Shown in pieces: positions 6,387 through 6,742 of a stretch of 6,742 nucleotides of DNA. The notes below the pieces were generated by a model. It did no database searches and was not told where the DNA came from. It saw only the letters and a list, made by a program, of their open reading frames with translations. A program made the translations under genes and the position numbers. Numbering within the stretch: position 1 is the first letter of the stretch; each line of letters opens with the position of its first letter. Where the stretch lies: contig JAUWBH010000224.1 in NCBI GenBank assembly GCA_030605085.1, forward strand, positions 1 through 6,742. Direction: 5' to 3'. This DNA is from Promethearchaeota archaeon (GTDB lineage: Archaea; Asgardarchaeota; Lokiarchaeia; Sigynarchaeales; SOKP01).

Positions 6387-6742
6387 TTGAGTCCAAAAGT
6401 AATATCTTTTAGTGGAAAGGGAGGAGTTGGAAAATCAACCCTATTAGTTTTGATGTTAAAGCATGTAATTGAAACTAATAAATATGAAAATATTCTTGTC
6501 ATTGATGCTGATCCAGATGCTAATATTGGAGACATAATAGGGAAGGAGATCAAATTCAGTGAAACTATTGGTGGAAAAATGACGAAACTACAGGAAAGAA
6601 TCCAAAAACGCCAAATACCTTTAGATGTAAACAAAAACCAAATTATTGAATCCGAAGTATTCGATGCTTTAATAGAAATGGATGACTTTGATTTAATTGA
6701 GATGGGAAGGGGAGAGGGAGTAGGTTGTTACTGCAGCGTCAA
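6387..6742 (+). CDS. cooC: CooC-like MinD/ParA-family ATPase, N-terminal half (cut by window end)
   Basis: The first 118 residues are visible. The deviant Walker A GKGGVGKST is at 10-18, with signature Lys11 and catalytic Lys16. ILVIDADPDANIGDIIG at 36-52 carries the switch-I Asp region; FDLIEMGRGEGVGCYC at 101-116 is the CooC hallmark, with Cys114 and Cys116 in the CxC that binds nickel or zinc at the dimer interface. Such proteins mature the nickel cluster of carbon monoxide dehydrogenase/acetyl-CoA synthase; archaea have several paralogues, so the exact client is unknown. The start is TTG 6387, supported by a GAGG eight bases upstream and by the reading frame being closed by TGA 6336-6338 with no ATG in between. 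The visible part ends at the same homologous point where the minus-strand fragment at 735-1184 begins, so the two halves may belong to one disrupted gene. No CODH genes are in view. Confidence 0.85.
   Translation, partial: MSPKVISFSGKGGVGKSTLLVLMLKHVIETNKYENILVIDADPDANIGDIIGKEIKFSETIGGKMTKLQERIQKRQIPLDVNKNQIIESEVFDALIEMDDFDLIEMGRGEGVGCYCSV

Noticed and set aside
1179..6390. Terminal inverted repeats or att sites at the two CooC boundaries
   Set aside because: Only short AT-rich matches such as TCAATT are shared near 1181 and 6383; no convincing inverted repeat, target duplication, recombinase or transposase gene is present in the window.
6383..6634. Minus-strand open frame opposite the CooC-like gene
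   Set aside because: The plus-strand frame has Walker A and CxC motifs; the minus-strand translation is a shadow.
1..6742. tRNA or rRNA genes
   Set aside because: No GC-rich cloverleaf arms, TTCGA-type loop in context, or rRNA-like stretches were seen in the intergenic regions.

Overview
The window is AT-rich DNA that looks archaeal. Several genes have no usable Shine-Dalgarno sequence, and TATA-like boxes lie a short distance from their starts. It also carries a CooC-type MinD/ParA ATPase and a protein built of identical-length 40-residue TPR units. That mix is familiar from Asgard (Lokiarchaeia-like) genomes, but the lineage is an inference from style, not a proof.

Layout. 44-706 (+) is a DUF4130-like protein of presumed DNA metabolism. 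735-1184 (-) is only the C-terminal half of a CooC-like ATPase. Directly before it on the same strand, and in the same reading frame with one TAA between them, is a TIR-like/TPR protein (1185-2780, -). A 337-base divergent intergenic region holds promoter candidates and a short coding-like remnant. Two + strand genes, 18 bases apart, follow: a small DNA-polymerase-beta-type nucleotidyltransferase (3118-3756) and a 751-residue protein with a Schlafen AlbA_2 core (3775-6030). The next 356 bases are mostly non-coding, with a possible C-terminal gene remnant (6047-6208, -) and TATA-like boxes. The N-terminal half of a CooC-like ATPase begins at TTG 6387 (+) and runs off the end.

How it may work. 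The nucleotidyltransferase plus Schlafen pair, divergent from a TIR-like/TPR gene, looks like a compact accessory or defence module. One protein could modify or make a nucleotide, one could be a nucleic-acid- or nucleotide-acting effector, and one could be a TIR-like effector with a TPR sensor. This is inferred from domain content only.

The most striking structural observation is that the cassette lies between two complementary halves of a CooC-like ATPase on opposite strands. The C-half starts, and the window's N-half stops, at the same homologous place just after the family CxC motif. Inverting the segment between the two points would rebuild one in-frame CooC gene. This could be a real inversion, two paralogues with one truncated, or an assembly artefact.
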